This document shows positions 8,488 to 17,883 of a DNA stretch of 64,000 nucleotides, in pieces. Under the pieces are notes generated by a model. The model saw nothing but the letters and a program-made list of their open reading frames with translations, did no database searches and was not told the DNA's origin. This DNA comes from Streptomyces bambusae. Lineage in GTDB: Bacteria > Actinomycetota > Actinomycetes > Streptomycetales > Streptomycetaceae. The stretch lies in contig NZ_JAJAUZ010000006.1 in assembly GCF_020532645.1 (NCBI RefSeq), positions 1 through 64,000 on the forward strand, in the 5' to 3' direction. Within the stretch, counting starts at the first letter, position 1, and every line of letters begins with the position of its first letter. The position numbers and the translations under genes were made by a program.

Positions 8488-9342
8488 ATGAACCCCAGGC
8501 TCCGTCCCACCACCCGATCCCGCCGGTCCAGCCGGTTCCTCGCCGCAGCGGCCGTCGCAGGGCTGCTCCTCACCGGCTGCGACGACGGCTCCCCGGAGCG
8601 CGCGGCGCCCACCGGCGGGCCCTCCCGCACGCCGAGCCAACCCCCGAGCTCCCCGCAGGCCACCGGCGAGCGCACCGCTCCCGCGCCCACCGGCCCCGCC
8701 GCCTCCCGGTCCGCAACCGCCGAACCGCCCCTCGGCGCGGGCCTCCACCCGCTGTGGCCGTTCGCCACGTACGCGCAGGCACAGGCATGGCAGCGGTCCT
8801 ACCGCGAGGGCGGCCACCAGCCCTGGCACCTGGAGGCGGACCGGACCGCGCTGGCCTTCGTCCAGGGCTACCTGGGCTTCCGCGAGATCGACCGGGTCTC
8901 CTCACGTTCCGTCAGCGGCCGGCACGCCCGGATCGGCGTCGGCCCGAGCGCCCCCGAGGAGGCCCGCCGCAGCACCGCGGCCGTCATCCACCTGGTGCGG
9001 TACGGCCCGGGAGCGGACGCCCCCTGGGAGGTGGTGGGCACCGACGACACGACGTTCAGCCTGACCGTGCCCGCGTACGGCGCCACCGCGCGCTCCCCGC
9101 TCCGGGCCGGCGGACGGATCACCGGCGTGGACGAGAGCATCAGGGTGCAGGTGCGCCAGCCGTCCTCGGCGCGGCCCCTGGGCACCGGCTGCTGCACCCC
9201 CGCCGGCGGCTCGGACCGGCCCTGGACCGCAACCGTCTCCTACACCCGCCCCACCGACCCGGTCCTGACCGTGGTGGCCTCCACCGGCGGCCACGTCACG
9301 GAGGTCGAGCGCTTCACCGTCACGGCCGTACGGTCCCGCTGA
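8488..9342 (+). CDS. Putative lipoprotein of unknown function
   Basis: This is a 284-aa protein. A type II signal peptide with lipobox LLTGC puts the lipidated Cys near residue 30. A long Pro/Ser/Thr-rich linker (about 33-80) leads to a compact C-terminal domain (about 85-284) with no family I recognise. WPFATYAQAQAWQ and the beta-rich segment resemble uncharacterised actinobacterial lipoproteins. ATG 8488 is preferred over ATG 8455 because GGGAG precedes it and it gives a compact signal peptide. It is probably anchored on the outer face of the membrane. Confidence 0.8.
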   Translation: MNPRLRPTTRSRRSSRFLAAAAVAGLLLTGCDDGSPERAAPTGGPSRTPSQPPSSPQATGERTAPAPTGPAASRSATAEPPLGAGLHPLWPFATYAQAQAWQRSYREGGHQPWHLEADRTALAFVQGYLGFREIDRVSSRSVSGRHARIGVGPSAPEEARRSTAAVIHLVRYGPGADAPWEVVGTDDTTFSLTVPAYGATARSPLRAGGRITGVDESIRVQVRQPSSARPLGTGCCTPAGGSDRPWTATVSYTRPTDPVLTVVASTGGHVTEVERFTVTAVRSR

Positions 9343-9376
9343 CCCCGCAGGCGGTCAGGGCCGCGCAATAAATGAT

Positions 9377-9405
9377 TTGTCCGATTCCGGCGGATCGCGG
9401 ACGAT
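9377..9405 (+). promoter_or_regulatory. Promoter consistent with a leaderless MFS transcript
   Basis: TTGTCC (9377-9382), a 17-bp spacer and GACGAT (9400-9405) place the transcription start at or next to GTG 9414. No ribosome binding site precedes that codon. Confidence 0.45.
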
Positions 9406-9413
9406 GTTCCGTC

Positions 9414-10700
9414 GTGAGTACCCCCCGTCGCCTGACCGCCCTCCTGCCCGACCTGACCCCCTGGCGATCCAGCCGGGACTTCCGCCTGCTGTTCTGGCAG
9501 GGCACGGTCACCTTCTTCGGCTCCTTCATGGCGATGATCGCCCTACCGCTCCAGATCAAGCACCTCACCGACTCCCCGCTCGCGGTGGGTGCGATGGGCG
9601 CGGTCGAGCTGATCCCGATGGTGGTCTGCGGCCTGTACGGAGGAGCCCTCGCGGACGCCGTGGACCGGCGGCGGCTGATCCTGCTCACCGAGGCCGGACT
9701 CGGCGCCCTGGCCATGATCCTGCTGGTCAACGCGCTGCTGCCGGACCCCCTCCTGTGGCCGCTGTACGTGGTCGCCGCAGGGGTCTCCGGCCTCGCGGGC
9801 CTCCAGCGCCCGGCCCTCGACTCCCTGATGGCCCGGATCGTCCCGCACGACCAGATGACCGCCGCGGCCGCCCTGAACTCGCTGCGCTACAACGTCGGCG
9901 CCATCGCCGCGCCCTCCCTCGCCGGCCTGGTCGTCGCGTACGTCGGCTACGCCTCCGCCTACGCGGTCACGGTGCTCGGCTTCGCGGTCTCCGTGCTGCT
10001 GTGCACCCGGCTCGCGCCCGCCCCGCCCGTCCACGGCGCCGAACGGCCGTCCCTGCGCTCCATAGCGGAGGGCGCCCGGTACGCCTGGAGCAGGCCGGTC
10101 CTGCTGGGCACGTACGCGGTGGACCTCGCGGCGATGTTCTTCGCCTTCCCCAACACGATCTTCCCCTTCCTCGCGGACGAACTGGACGCGGTGTGGGCCC
10201 TGGGCCTCATGTACGCGGCGGGCGCGGTCGGTTCCCTCCTGCTGGGCCTGACCAGCGGCTGGACCTCCCGTGTCCACCGGCACGGGCTGCTGGTGATCGG
10301 CGGGGCCACCGTGTGGGGCCTGGCCGTCGCCGCGGCGGGCTGGACCGGCAGCATCTGGCTGGTCCTCGCCTGCCTGGCCGTCGCGGGCGCCGGCGACATG
10401 CTCAGCGGCCTCGGCCGCGCCACGATCTGGAACCAGACCATCCCCGAGGAACTGCGCGGCCGCCTCGCGGGCATCGAGGTCCTCTCCTACAGCGTGGGCC
10501 CGCAGCTCGGCCAGGTCCGCGCGGGCACCATGGCGGGCTGGACCGGCACCCGCTCCGCGTTCTGGACCGGCGGCGTGGCCTGCGTGGCCTCGGTCGCCAT
10601 CCTGTCCGCGCTGCTCCCGAAGCTCTTCACGTACGACGCCCGCACCGACGAGGACGCCCTCCGCCGTCGCGCCGCCCGCGAGACGGCCCCGACCACCTGA
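9414..10700 (+). CDS. MFS exporter, EntS/MFS_3-like
   Basis: This is a 428-aa, about 12-TM major facilitator protein. The N-terminal part (FRLLFWQGTVTFFGSFMAMIALPLQ, shown in pieces) and the loop-2 motif ALADAVDRRRL match the MFS_3/EntS-like group that exports siderophores or drugs. I chose GTG 9414 because a plausible promoter ends about 8 bases before it, suggesting a leaderless mRNA. ATG 9372 is also in frame but has no ribosome binding site and would lie upstream of the promoter. No siderophore biosynthesis genes are nearby, so the substrate is unknown. Confidence 0.85.
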   Translation: MSTPRRLTALLPDLTPWRSSRDFRLLFWQGTVTFFGSFMAMIALPLQIKHLTDSPLAVGAMGAVELIPMVVCGLYGGALADAVDRRRLILLTEAGLGALAMILLVNALLPDPLLWPLYVVAAGVSGLAGLQRPALDSLMARIVPHDQMTAAAALNSLRYNVGAIAAPSLAGLVVAYVGYASAYAVTVLGFAVSVLLCTRLAPAPPVHGAERPSLRSIAEGARYAWSRPVLLGTYAVDLAAMFFAFPNTIFPFLADELDAVWALGLMYAAGAVGSLLLGLTSGWTSRVHRHGLLVIGGATVWGLAVAAAGWTGSIWLVLACLAVAGAGDMLSGLGRATIWNQTIPEELRGRLAGIEVLSYSVGPQLGQVRAGTMAGWTGTRSAFWTGGVACVASVAILSALLPKLFTYDARTDEDALRRRAARETAPTT

Positions 10701-10939
10701 CCGGGGCCCGGTCCCGGCCGCCCCGCCGGCCGTCCGGTCGACACCGGGTGGGGGGCGGGGGACCATGGGCGGGAGCGGCGCTTCACGATCAGTGCGGCGC
10801 CGCACCGGCGCCACAGCCGTACGTCCGTCGTCGTGTGCTGTGGCCGGAGGGACACTTCCCGGAGCGCGGGTGCGGCGACGTGCCCCCGCGCCTCCGCGGC
10901 CCTCCACTCATCGCGTCACCGCGAGGGAGGACACCCGTC

Positions 10940-11353
10940 ATGGCCCGACGCATCCGGCACAATGCCGTCGTCTCGCTCGTCGCCTCATCGTTCCTGCTGG
11001 GATCCACGGCCGTGCTCGCGCCGACCGCCACCGCAACACCCGCCCCGGGGACGTACGCACGCGGAACCGGAGCGGCACCCTCCCTCGACGGGAGCGGATT
11101 CCCGAACGCCAGGATCAGGCCGCGCGCGGGCGACGGTCCGATGGAAGCCGCCGACGAGGGTAAGTCCGTCGTCATCCGCGTACCGCTCGAAGGCGGCGGC
11201 CGGCTCGTGGTCGAACTGTCCCAGGACGAGGCCGACGCCCTCGCCGAGGAACTCCTCGACCCGAGCGGACGCGGCCGCCCCGACCCCGACGAGTCCGACG
11301 TACCCGACGAGTCCGACGTACCCGAGGTGCCCGACGCGTCCGACGAGCCGTAG
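10940..11353 (+). CDS. Small secreted protein with acidic repeat tail
   Basis: This 137-aa protein starts at ATG 10940 behind GGGAGG. It has a signal peptide with cleavage near ATATPA, a central segment with VVIRVPLEGGGRLVVELSQ, and a short acidic tandem repeat at the end (DESDVPDESDVPEVPD). The repeat is also visible in the DNA as repeated GACGAGTCCGACGTACCC units. The central strand-rich motif followed by DEADALAEEL recurs in small Streptomyces secreted proteins of unknown role. It converges on the STAND gene with only 38 bases between the stops. Confidence 0.75.
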   Translation: MARRIRHNAVVSLVASSFLLGSTAVLAPTATATPAPGTYARGTGAAPSLDGSGFPNARIRPRAGDGPMEAADEGKSVVIRVPLEGGGRLVVELSQDEADALAEELLDPSGRGRPDPDESDVPDESDVPEVPDASDEP

Positions 11354-11391
11354 CGAGGAGCACCGCTCAGGAGCCCGTCCGCCGGGCCGGA

Positions 11392-14300
11392 TCAGCCGTC
11401 CGGCTGCCCGGGGCAGGTGCGGCGGTAGGGGAGTTCGGGCAGGTGCGTGCGCCACTGCGCGCGGTCGAGGCCGCCGTGCAGGGCGCAGGCGGCGGCTGCC
11501 GCGTCCGCGGGCCGCACCCGGTGGACGAAGGCGGCGGTGTGCGCTCCCTGGACCAGCAGGCCCGTGCCGTCCGGGGTGAAGGAGAGCCGGGAGACGGGGT
11601 CGCCGGCACCGGGGAACGGGCCGCCGAGCGGCTGGCGGGACGGGACGTCCCACAGGCGGACCGCCCCCGTGTCGTCCCCGGTGGCCAGCATCGTGCCGTC
11701 CGGCGAGAAGGCCACCGCCGACACTCCGGCCGCGTCCGACGGCACGCCGTGCGGGCCGGTGGTGAAGAAGGCCGGCGCCCCGGCCGGCGCGCCCGTCCAC
11801 AGGGCGATGCCGCCGGTGGCGTCCGCGAGCGCGAGATGCCGGCCGTCCCTGCTGTAGGCGGCCGTGAACGACGATCCGAGGGCACCCGCCACCAGGTCGA
11901 CGCGTTCTTCCGGCACGGTCACCACCGGTCCGTCCGACGGCACGAGCACCCCGCCGTCCGGCCGGACCGCGACGGCCCGGGACGCGACCGGCAGCACCGC
12001 GACCGGACGGGACGCGGTGAGGTTCCACAACTCGCCGCCACCGGCGGCCTCGTCGGCGAAGACGCCGTACACGACCGGTCTTCCGCCGCGCAGCACCGGC
12101 ACCAGGGCGGTGACGGACAGGTGCCGGTGCGCCCCTCGGCCTGCCGGAGCCGTCCCGCCCGACGGCCGCCCGGCCCCGGGCACGGCCACGTCGGGCAGGG
12201 CCCTCCGGCGGTGCACGTCCCACACCCTGACGGTCGGTCCGGCACCGCGCCGCGGGTACGGGCCGTAGGCGAAGAGGCGCCCGTCGGGACTGAACGCCCC
12301 CACCGCGGACCGGCCGGCTGCCGCCTGCCCCGGAAGCGGGGGAAGCCGCACGACCGGTCGCGCGGCCGCGCCCAGCGGGTCGTCCGGGCCCCCGCCGCCT
12401 GCCGCGGCGGCGTACAGCTCGGGGACGACGGTGCCGCCCTGCCGGCGCAGGACGACGGTGGCGGATCCGTCCGGCGCCGGGAGGACGGCATCGGTGCCCG
12501 CCGGCGACCAGACCGCCCCGGGCAGCAGGCCGAGCCGCAGGGCGGCCACGCGGCGCCGGTCGTCGTGCACGTACCGCAGCACCCCCGCACGGTCGTCGAT
12601 GCGCACGTCCGTGGGCCCGTCGGGACGCAGGCGCTGCCGGAAGACCACGGGGTCCGGGCGCCCGTCGTCGGTGCGCCACACCCGGGCCGTGTCCGCCGAC
12701 ACCGCGGCCAGCAGCGTGCCGTCCCGGTTGAAGGAGAAGCCGGTCACGCCGGCCGCGGCCAGTCGCCGGGCGGGGCGGCCGCCGGGGCCGGTGGCCGCCA
12801 GGAGGATGCCGGTGTCCAGGCGGACGGCGAGCCGTGACCCGTCGGGGCTCAGGCGCAGGGTTTCCGGGCTGCAGGCGCGGGCCGGCACGTCCCGCCCGGC
12901 CGTCCCCCCGACGGGCAGCCGGCGCCGCCCCGGTACGTCCCAGACCTCGACGCCGGACCTGCCGCACAGCGCCGCCCGCCGGCCGTCCGCGCTGAGGGCC
13001 GCGCCGGTGAACGCCCCTGCGGCGGGCACGGCGAACAGCGGCCGGCGGCCCACGACGTCCCAGAACCGGACGCTCCCGGGGACGGTCACGGCCAGCAGCC
13101 GGCTCCCGCCGCCCCACGCAAGGTCGGCCGCCAGCCGGACGCCGGGCAGCACGAACGCCGACTCGTCCCCCGTCCGCAGGTCCAGCAGCCGCACTTCCGC
13201 CCACCCGGGCGTCCGGTTGCCGTACGCGCCGCCCTGGCTGATCACGGCCGTCCGCGTGCCGTCCGGACTCGGCCGCAGCACCTCCCCGGCGGGATGCCGT
13301 CCCGGCGGCAGCCGGGGGCCCGGGAGCGGGAGCGGGCGCACCCGGGTGGGACGCGGCAGCCGGTGGCCCGAGAGGCGGTGGCCCGCCCGCAGGTCCCACC
13401 GTTCGACCTGCCGTCGGCTGCTGACCGTGAGGGTGCTGCCGTCGGGGTCCGCGAACTCGCTCTGCACGGACTCGTCGCCGATGCCCACCGTGAGGTCCGG
13501 CCCGGTCCGGTCGGTGCGGGCGGCGTACAGTCCGGCCCTGGTCTGCGGGGTCCGCGCCAGCTGCCAGGCGGCGAGGTTCAGGCGGGCCGCCGTCCGCGGA
13601 TCGGTGGCGCGCAGGCCCTCGGCGACGGCGGCCGTGCGCAGCGCGACCGCGGTGCTGCGGCGGTCCCGCTCCGTCCGTCCGGCCTGCCATGCCGCGGTGC
13701 CGGCGAGCAGGGCGAGGACGGCGAGGAGGGCCAGCAGTCCCCGGGTGGCGCGGCGGCGGGCCGCCGCCCGCGTCCGGGCGCGGGTGCTGGCGGCGACGAA
13801 TTCGCTTTCCACGGTGGTGAGCCGGTGCGGGGCGGCCGTCGGGAGGAGCGGCGCGCAGGATGCGAGGAGCGCCGCCGGGGCGAGCGCACCCGGCGGCCGG
13901 CCGAGCCGGTCCCAGGTCTCCGCGGCCGTGCCCAGCCGCTGGCGCAGCCGCAGCTGCTCACGGCTCTCGTCGACCCAGCCGTGCAGGCGGGGCCAGGAGG
14001 TGATCAGCGTCTCGTGGGCGAGTTCGACGGTGTTCCGGTCCAGGGTGACCAGCCGGGCCGCGGCGAGGAGGTCGAGGACGTGCCGTACGTCCTCGCCCTC
14101 GCCGAGTTCGTCCGGGCGGGCCGGGCGGCGGGTGTCGGGGAGCCCCTCGTCCCCGGGGCTGACCAGGCGCAGCAGGATCCGGCGGGCGAGGTCGGCCTGC
14201 TCGGCGCCGAGCAGGCCGTACGTCGTCTCGGCGGTGCGGGCGATGGCGCCGTGCACACCGCCGGCCGCCTCGTAGGCCTCCAGGGTCAGCCGGCGGGCCG

Positions 14301-15261
14301 CGCGGCGGTGCCAGGTCTCGCGCAGGGTGTGGGAGAGCAGGGGCAGGGCGGCGGCATTGCCGTGCACCTCGTCGACGAGGCGGGCGGTCAGGGCGCGTTC
14401 CACCTGGACGGAACGGGCCGCCGCCGGCGCGGTGACGGCCTGGTGCAGTTCCTCCCTGCTCATCGGCGTCACGGGCAGGCTCGCCTCCCGCACGGCCGCC
14501 GCCAGCGCGGGATCGGCCAGGCAGTGGGCGTAGAAGTCGGCCCGGACACCGAGCACCAGCCGCACCCGCGCGCCGTCCGGCCGGGTGCCGGACAGCAGGG
14601 CGCCGACGAAGGCGGACCGTTCGGCCGGGTCCCGGCACAGGGTGAACACCTCTTCGAACTGGTCGACGATCAGCCAGGTGTCGCCGGGCCGGTCCGCCGG
14701 TGCGAGGTTGGCGCGGTGCCGGTCCAGCGGGTTGCCGCCCGGGGTGAGGAGCCGGACCGCGGCCGCCTCGCCGGCGGACTCCTGCAGCCGGGGGACCAGC
14801 CCCGCGCGCAACAGCGAGGACTTGCCACTGCCCGACGGCCCGAAGACGACCACGACCCGGTGCTTGAAGGTGAGCGCCACCAGATCGTCGACGAGCCGGT
14901 CCCGGCCGAAGAACAGCTCGCGGTCGCCGGGCTCGAAGCGGGCCAGGCCCGGGTAGGGGGCCGGCTCGTCGTCGTGCAGGGCGGTACGGGCGGCCAGTTC
15001 GTCGGCAGCCAGCCGCCAGCGGGTCTCCCACTGCGCCGGGTCGCCCTCGCAGGCGGCCGCGTACGCGAGCACCACCGGCAGGGTGGGCAGCTGCTCGCCG
15101 GCCGCCGCGCGCGAGAGCGTCGCCACCGAGTACGTGCCGGCCCGGCGGGCCATGGCCGCGTACGTGGGACTGCCCGCCGCCCGCCGCAACTCACGTAGTG
15201 CCGCGGCCAGTTCGACGACGGGCCCGCCCGCCGGGTCGAGCGGTTTCTCCTGACGTCCCAT
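11392..15261 (-). CDS. nSTAND1 NTPase with N-terminal HTH and C-terminal WD40 repeats
   Basis: This is a 1289-aa multidomain protein. Residues about 15-85 form an XRE-like helix-turn-helix (ALRELRRAAGSPTYAAMARRA...SVATLSRAAAG). PYPGLARFEPGDRELFFGR (103-120) is the nSTAND1 entry motif, GPSGSGKS (141-148) is Walker A and TWLIVDQFEEVF (196-207) is Walker B. A hydrophobic segment lies near 540-565, and the rest is a series of WD40-like blades (AVAFSPDGTMLATGDDTGAVRLWD). STAND proteins are signal-dependent switches; some serve anti-phage defence, others regulation. The HTH hints at DNA binding. The start ATG 15261 follows GGGGTGGG. Confidence 0.88.
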   Translation of the reverse strand: MGRQEKPLDPAGGPVVELAAALRELRRAAGSPTYAAMARRAGTYSVATLSRAAAGEQLPTLPVVLAYAAACEGDPAQWETRWRLAADELAARTALHDDEPAPYPGLARFEPGDRELFFGRDRLVDDLVALTFKHRVVVVFGPSGSGKSSLLRAGLVPRLQESAGEAAAVRLLTPGGNPLDRHRANLAPADRPGDTWLIVDQFEEVFTLCRDPAERSAFVGALLSGTRPDGARVRLVLGVRADFYAHCLADPALAAAVREASLPVTPMSREELHQAVTAPAAARSVQVERALTARLVDEVHGNAAALPLLSHTLRETWHRRAARRLTLEAYEAAGGVHGAIARTAETTYGLLGAEQADLARRILLRLVSPGDEGLPDTRRPARPDELGEGEDVRHVLDLLAAARLVTLDRNTVELAHETLITSWPRLHGWVDESREQLRLRQRLGTAAETWDRLGRPPGALAPAALLASCAPLLPTAAPHRLTTVESEFVAASTRARTRAAARRRATRGLLALLAVLALLAGTAAWQAGRTERDRRSTAVALRTAAVAEGLRATDPRTAARLNLAAWQLARTPQTRAGLYAARTDRTGPDLTVGIGDESVQSEFADPDGSTLTVSSRRQVERWDLRAGHRLSGHRLPRPTRVRPLPLPGPRLPPGRHPAGEVLRPSPDGTRTAVISQGGAYGNRTPGWAEVRLLDLRTGDESAFVLPGVRLAADLAWGGGSRLLAVTVPGSVRFWDVVGRRPLFAVPAAGAFTGAALSADGRRAALCGRSGVEVWDVPGRRRLPVGGTAGRDVPARACSPETLRLSPDGSRLAVRLDTGILLAATGPGGRPARRLAAAGVTGFSFNRDGTLLAAVSADTARVWRTDDGRPDPVVFRQRLRPDGPTDVRIDDRAGVLRYVHDDRRRVAALRLGLLPGAVWSPAGTDAVLPAPDGSATVVLRRQGGTVVPELYAAAAGGGGPDDPLGAAARPVVRLPPLPGQAAAGRSAVGAFSPDGRLFAYGPYPRRGAGPTVRVWDVHRRRALPDVAVPGAGRPSGGTAPAGRGAHRHLSVTALVPVLRGGRPVVYGVFADEAAGGGELWNLTASRPVAVLPVASRAVAVRPDGGVLVPSDGPVVTVPEERVDLVAGALGSSFTAAYSRDGRHLALADATGGIALWTGAPAGAPAFFTTGPHGVPSDAAGVSAVAFSPDGTMLATGDDTGAVRLWDVPSRQPLGGPFPGAGDPVSRLSFTPDGTGLLVQGAHTAAFVHRVRPADAAAAACALHGGLDRAQWRTHLPELPYRRTCPGQPDG

Positions 15262-15488
15262 CCATCCCACCCCGCCCGCCCCGAGTACCCGGCCACTCAC
15301 CCAACAGCGCCGCCCGAGGCCGCCACAAGGCGTCTTCGCGCCGTGTGCCGACCACCGCCCGGGAGTTGTTTCAAGCCGCTGAGGAGCAGCGCAACAACCC
15401 TGCGGTGCCGGAACCTTGGGGCGACGCCGCGCGGCGTCAGACCGCCGCCCGAGCCGGCGGCGGCCCGTACGCACACCGAGGAGCCGGC

Positions 15489-16055
15489 ATGAGCGTGACG
15501 AGCAGGAACCCCGTGCAGGGCCCGCACCCCCGGCGCCCTGGCGCCCGGCCGCCCGGGGCCCGGCGCCCCGGCGCCCGGCGGCTCGGGGCGGTGGCCGCAG
15601 CCCTCCTCTTCACCCTCAGCACCTCGGTGGCCCTGGCGAGCGAGGCGGCCGCCGCACCGACCGCCTGTGCGGCCTTCGGCTGCGACAACCACAACCCGAA
15701 CGTCCAGAGCTGGAGCTGGGGCCCCACCACCCCCCGGGGCGAGCCGCATCCGTTCGGTGCGATCGACCTGCGGGCGGGGACGACGGACGGCGACCACTAC
15801 GCCTGGGCCCGCGCGACCTACCCGCTCGGCGCCGGCAGCGCGTACGTCTACGTGAACCGCCGCAACAGCGACGGCACCGGCTTCGAAGGCCGCCTCGGCC
15901 CGCGCGGCATCGGCCAGCAGGGCTGGAGCACGTCTGCGGGCACCAACACCGTTGCCACCTGGTCGGGCATGTACTACGACCCGCCCTACAAGCAGGTCCA
16001 GGCCTGTATCCACATCAACTCGGACGGCCGGTCCTACTGCACGGGCTGGTACTGA
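15489..16055 (+). CDS. Secreted protein of unknown function
   Basis: This 188-aa protein starts at ATG 15489 behind GAGGAG. The N-terminus is unusually long and Pro/Gly/Ala/Arg-repetitive (PGARPPGARRPGARR, residues about 15-33), encoded by GC-rich repeats, before a hydrophobic signal core and an ASEAAAAP cleavage region. The mature 120 residues hold four Cys (CAAFGC, CIHI, YC), suggesting two disulphides, and many aromatic residues (WSWGP, YDPPYKQVQACI). I recognise no family. Six bases after the stop comes a perfect 16-bp hairpin of the MITE-like family. Confidence 0.75.
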   Translation: MSVTSRNPVQGPHPRRPGARPPGARRPGARRLGAVAAALLFTLSTSVALASEAAAAPTACAAFGCDNHNPNVQSWSWGPTTPRGEPHPFGAIDLRAGTTDGDHYAWARATYPLGAGSAYVYVNRRNSDGTGFEGRLGPRGIGQQGWSTSAGTNTVATWSGMYYDPPYKQVQACIHINSDGRSYCTGWY

Positions 16056-16060
16056 CGGGT

Positions 16061-16103
16061 GGGTGTTGCGAAGTCCCGCACGGCGCAGGACTTCGCAACA
16101 CCC
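16061..16103. repeat. Short palindromic element, relative of the 45.9-kb MITE
   Basis: GGGTGTTGCGAAGTCC and GGACTTCGCAACACCC form a perfect 16-bp stem around an 11-nt loop. The first 26 bases match, with a single-base difference, one arm of the element at 45909-46077. It may act as a terminator for the preceding gene. Confidence 0.75.
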
Positions 16104-16174
16104 CCGGACGATTTGCGCCGGTTCGCGGTCGTGTCGGGTGCGTGGCGGGGCGCGGCTCTGGTGGCGGTTGCCGT

Positions 16175-16992
16175 ATGCGTGCTCTCCGCAGGGTCGCGTG
16201 GTCGTCGACCGTCCTTGCCGCCGCCTTCGCCATCGGCGGCTGCGGACCGGGGCAGCCGGCCGCGGCACCCCCGGCCAAGCCCACCTCCTCCGAGTCCACC
16301 CCTGCCCCCGCTCCGCCGCGCGCGGGCACCCGAGCGCCACGCCGTCGCCGGTTGCCGCGGGCCCCGTGCCCGTCGACTGCCGCAAGGCCCGGTGCGTCGC
16401 CCTGACCTTCGACGCAGGACCGGGCCCCGACACGGCGCACCTGGTCGACGTCCTCAAGGCGAAGCGCGTCAGCGTGACGTTCTTCCTCCTCGGCAAGAAC
16501 ACGCGCGCCCGTCCCGCGCTCGTCCGCAGGGAGGCGACCGAGGGGCACGAACTGGCCAACCACACGTGGACGCACCGGCGCCTGACCCTCGTACCGCAGA
16601 CCGAGATCCGCCGGGAACTCGTCACCCTCCAGGAACAGATCAAGCAGCTCACCGGCCGCGCCCCCACCCTGATGCGTCCGCCGCAGGGACTGACCGACGC
16701 GCGGGTCGCCGAGGTCTGCCGCTCGCTCGGACTCGCGCAGATCCTGTGGTCCGTGACGGCCAGCGACTACCGCGACCACGACCCCGGGGTCATCCCGAGC
16801 CGCGTCCTCCAGGGCGCCCGGCGCAACGGGATCATCCTCCTCCACGACGTCTACCCGGGCACCGTTCCCGCGGTGCCGGCCATCATCGACGGCCTGCGGC
16901 AGCGCGGTCTGACCCCCGTGACCGTCTCCCAGCTCTTCGCACCGGCCCGCCCCGTCCCGGGCCGGGCCTACTGGACCGCCCCGCAGACCTGA
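16175..16992 (+). pseudogene. Polysaccharide deacetylase lipoprotein, frameshifted
   Basis: From ATG 16175 one frame gives a lipoprotein signal (SSTVLAAAFAIGGC) and a Pro/Ser/Thr linker. The NodB-type domain lies in the frame one base back, from about 16330 to the stop at 16992. A single missing base around 16315-16345 would join them into one roughly 270-aa protein. The catalytic part looks complete: VALTFDAGPGPDT (motif 1, with Ala replacing the second Asp), HELANHTWTH (metal His pair), MRPPQG and a late LLHDV. These enzymes remove acetyl groups from cell-wall or chitin-like sugars outside the cell. Alternatives are a sequencing error in GC-rich DNA or recoding. Confidence 0.75.
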
Positions 16993-16996
16993 CCCC

Positions 16997-17055
16997 ACCG
17001 GCCCGCGGGCATCCGCCGGCGCACTGCGCCACGCGGCGGACGCCCGCTGGCCGGT
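16997..17055 (+). terminator. Long hairpin after the deacetylase gene
   Basis: ACCGGCC.GCGGGC.TCCGCCG at 16997 pairs with its complement ending at 17055, about 22 bp with two mismatches. It begins 5 bases after the stop codon. Confidence 0.6.
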
Positions 17056-17082
17056 GTCCCGCACCCGCCGGACGCTGCTGTC

Positions 17083-17748
17083 ATGCACCGACCCTCGTCG
17101 CCCACCGTCCGGGCCCGCCGACTCGCCGCCCTGCGGCGGTGCCCGGCAGCGGGAGGCAGAACGTCCCGGGCACGGCGGTGGCACGTCCTGCGCCGCGAGC
17201 TGGTTCCCTGGGCGACGGCCCTGACCGCCCTCACGGCGGCGATCGGCCTGCTCTTCAGCGGCATGGTGGCGATGTCCAGCGTGGACGCGTCCCGCAAGGA
17301 GCTGGAGCGGGACCGGCGCCGGCAGGCCGGACGGGTCGGGTACTGGACCCAGGACGCCGCCGGGGACAGCGAGACGGTGATCATCGCGAACCGTTCCCTG
17401 GACCCGGTCACCCGCGTCGACCTGTGGTTCCACGCACCGGACGCCGGAGTCGACACGTACGAATGGGTGTTCGTGGGCTTCGACGCCATCCCGCCGTGCA
17501 CCAGGCTCGTGTTCGCGCCCCGCACGATCGACGACTACCTGCAAGGGCGCTTCGGCATCGAGCCGGGCGGGGCACCGATCCGGGCGATCCAGTTCTACGA
17601 CGGCGACGGCCGGTGGTGGATCCGCGACATCGACGGGCTGCGGCCGGGCGAGCACGAGAGGTCGGCCGACGAGGACGAGCGGGTGGACGGCGAGGACGTG
17701 GGCGCTCCGCCTGCCCGGCAGGAACCCGCCGAGCACTGCGAGACCTGA
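17083..17748 (+). CDS. Membrane-anchored protein of unknown function
   Basis: This 221-aa protein has a basic N-terminus, one clear transmembrane helix (PWATALTALTAAIGLLFSGM, about residues 47-66) and then a predicted outside domain (about 70-190) of beta character with WTQDAAG and VIIANRSLDPV. The tail is acidic (ADEDERVDGEDVG). The domain recalls Streptomyces membrane proteins with an Ig-like fold, but I cannot name a family. The start is the first ATG of the frame; no strong ribosome binding site is visible, so a nearby start is possible. Confidence 0.65.
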   Translation: MHRPSSPTVRARRLAALRRCPAAGGRTSRARRWHVLRRELVPWATALTALTAAIGLLFSGMVAMSSVDASRKELERDRRRQAGRVGYWTQDAAGDSETVIIANRSLDPVTRVDLWFHAPDAGVDTYEWVFVGFDAIPPCTRLVFAPRTIDDYLQGRFGIEPGGAPIRAIQFYDGDGRWWIRDIDGLRPGEHERSADEDERVDGEDVGAPPARQEPAEHCET

Positions 17749-17883
17749 CGACGGGACGCGTGCGGAACGGACACCGGCCGTGCCCCCGCCGTCCCGGGTT
17801 CGGCCGACTGCCGCCCGGAATGCGGGGCCGGCCCGCCCCGGGCAGGGTGGTGCCCCCACCCCTTCGCCCCGGAGGCGACGCCG

